Assembly: GCA_034670405.1 (NCBI GenBank)
Contig: JAXDDX010000072.1
Span: forward strand, 806,001 to 870,000
DNA from: Hoplostethus atlanticus
Lineage: Eukaryota > Chordata > Actinopteri > Trachichthyiformes > Trachichthyidae
Reading direction: 5' to 3'
Length of the DNA stretch: 64,000 nt
Below are positions 63,749 to 64,000 of this stretch, piece after piece. A program made the translations under genes and the position numbers. The notes beneath the pieces are model-generated. The model was given only the letters and a program-made list of their open reading frames with translations, did not search any database and had not been told where the DNA came from. How positions within the stretch are numbered: the stretch's first letter is position 1; every line of letters starts with the position of its first letter.

Positions 63749-64000
63749 CCTAACATATCTTTATCAGCAGCTACTCTACTTGAGTCAAACGTGAAATAGA
63801 TCTGCTAAGCGTTCGGGAAAGGGACATGACAAAGCCTTTAGGTGAATCCAAGTCGATATTCTTGGACCACAGAGCAGCAGGCCATTAGACAGCGCTGTCC
63901 ATCTTGTGACGGTGCAGTATGGGAAGCCACTGACCACTCACCGGCTCACCCTTACCGGCTTTTGCCCATCTTGTCAGCCCAGTAAAAGGACACTGGTAGC
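63749..64000. other. rtn3 intron at the right edge
   Basis: No exon or repeat recognised. Confidence 0.5.

Overview
This is vertebrate nuclear DNA, almost certainly from a teleost fish. Genes are split into short exons with GT-AG introns, the exon-encoded proteins match vertebrate families (EML3, ECSIT, SPINDOC, ZFTA, RTN3), and the introns are full of fish-type repeats (hAT elements and hAT-like MITEs, L1-like LINE pieces, tRNA-derived SINEs, long GA/CA/TG microsatellites). Nothing prokaryotic is present.

Layout from left to right: (1) 1-24,187, minus strand: the 5' part of eml3. Seven coding exons run from a 25-bp first exon at 24,163-24,187, across a 17.4-kb repeat-filled intron, to a 36-bp exon at 272-307; the WD40/HELP part lies beyond the left edge. 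(2) 26,078-34,196, plus strand: a complete seven-exon ecsit, divergent from eml3 across about 1.9 kb. (3) 34,197-40,500: repeats, including a foldback element and a second copy of the hAT element found inside ecsit. (4) 40,518-48,757, minus strand: a large gene, called spindoc from its C-terminal zinc module and its position. Its N-terminal 1.4 kb of protein carries six widely spaced copies of a KREYWRxKKREQRA motif I do not know from mammalian SPINDOC. (5) 51,815-57,589, plus strand: complete five-exon zfta (C11orf95) with four zinc modules. (6) 59,660-64,000, minus strand: the last three coding exons and long 3' UTR of a reticulon, probably rtn3; its 5' part lies off the right edge.

From what I know of human 11q13, RTN3-ZFTA-SPINDOC lie in this order and relative orientation, which supports naming genes 4-6. 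spindoc and zfta are head to head and share one zinc module, CxxC-x14-H-x4-H within a conserved ~60-residue block, each copy on an exon with phase-1 boundaries (the last zfta copy is on the terminal exon). They look like relatives made by duplication of one exon.

The mobile DNA is well preserved enough to read history: one hAT copy in the ecsit intron carries a second, different hAT with a perfect 8-bp target duplication, and the sister copy at 35.8 kb keeps the matching empty site. At least sixteen copies of one TAGGGTT...GACCGATAT inverted-repeat MITE are scattered through introns and spacers. The most promising undescribed item is the six-fold repeated basic/aromatic motif of the spindoc-like protein.
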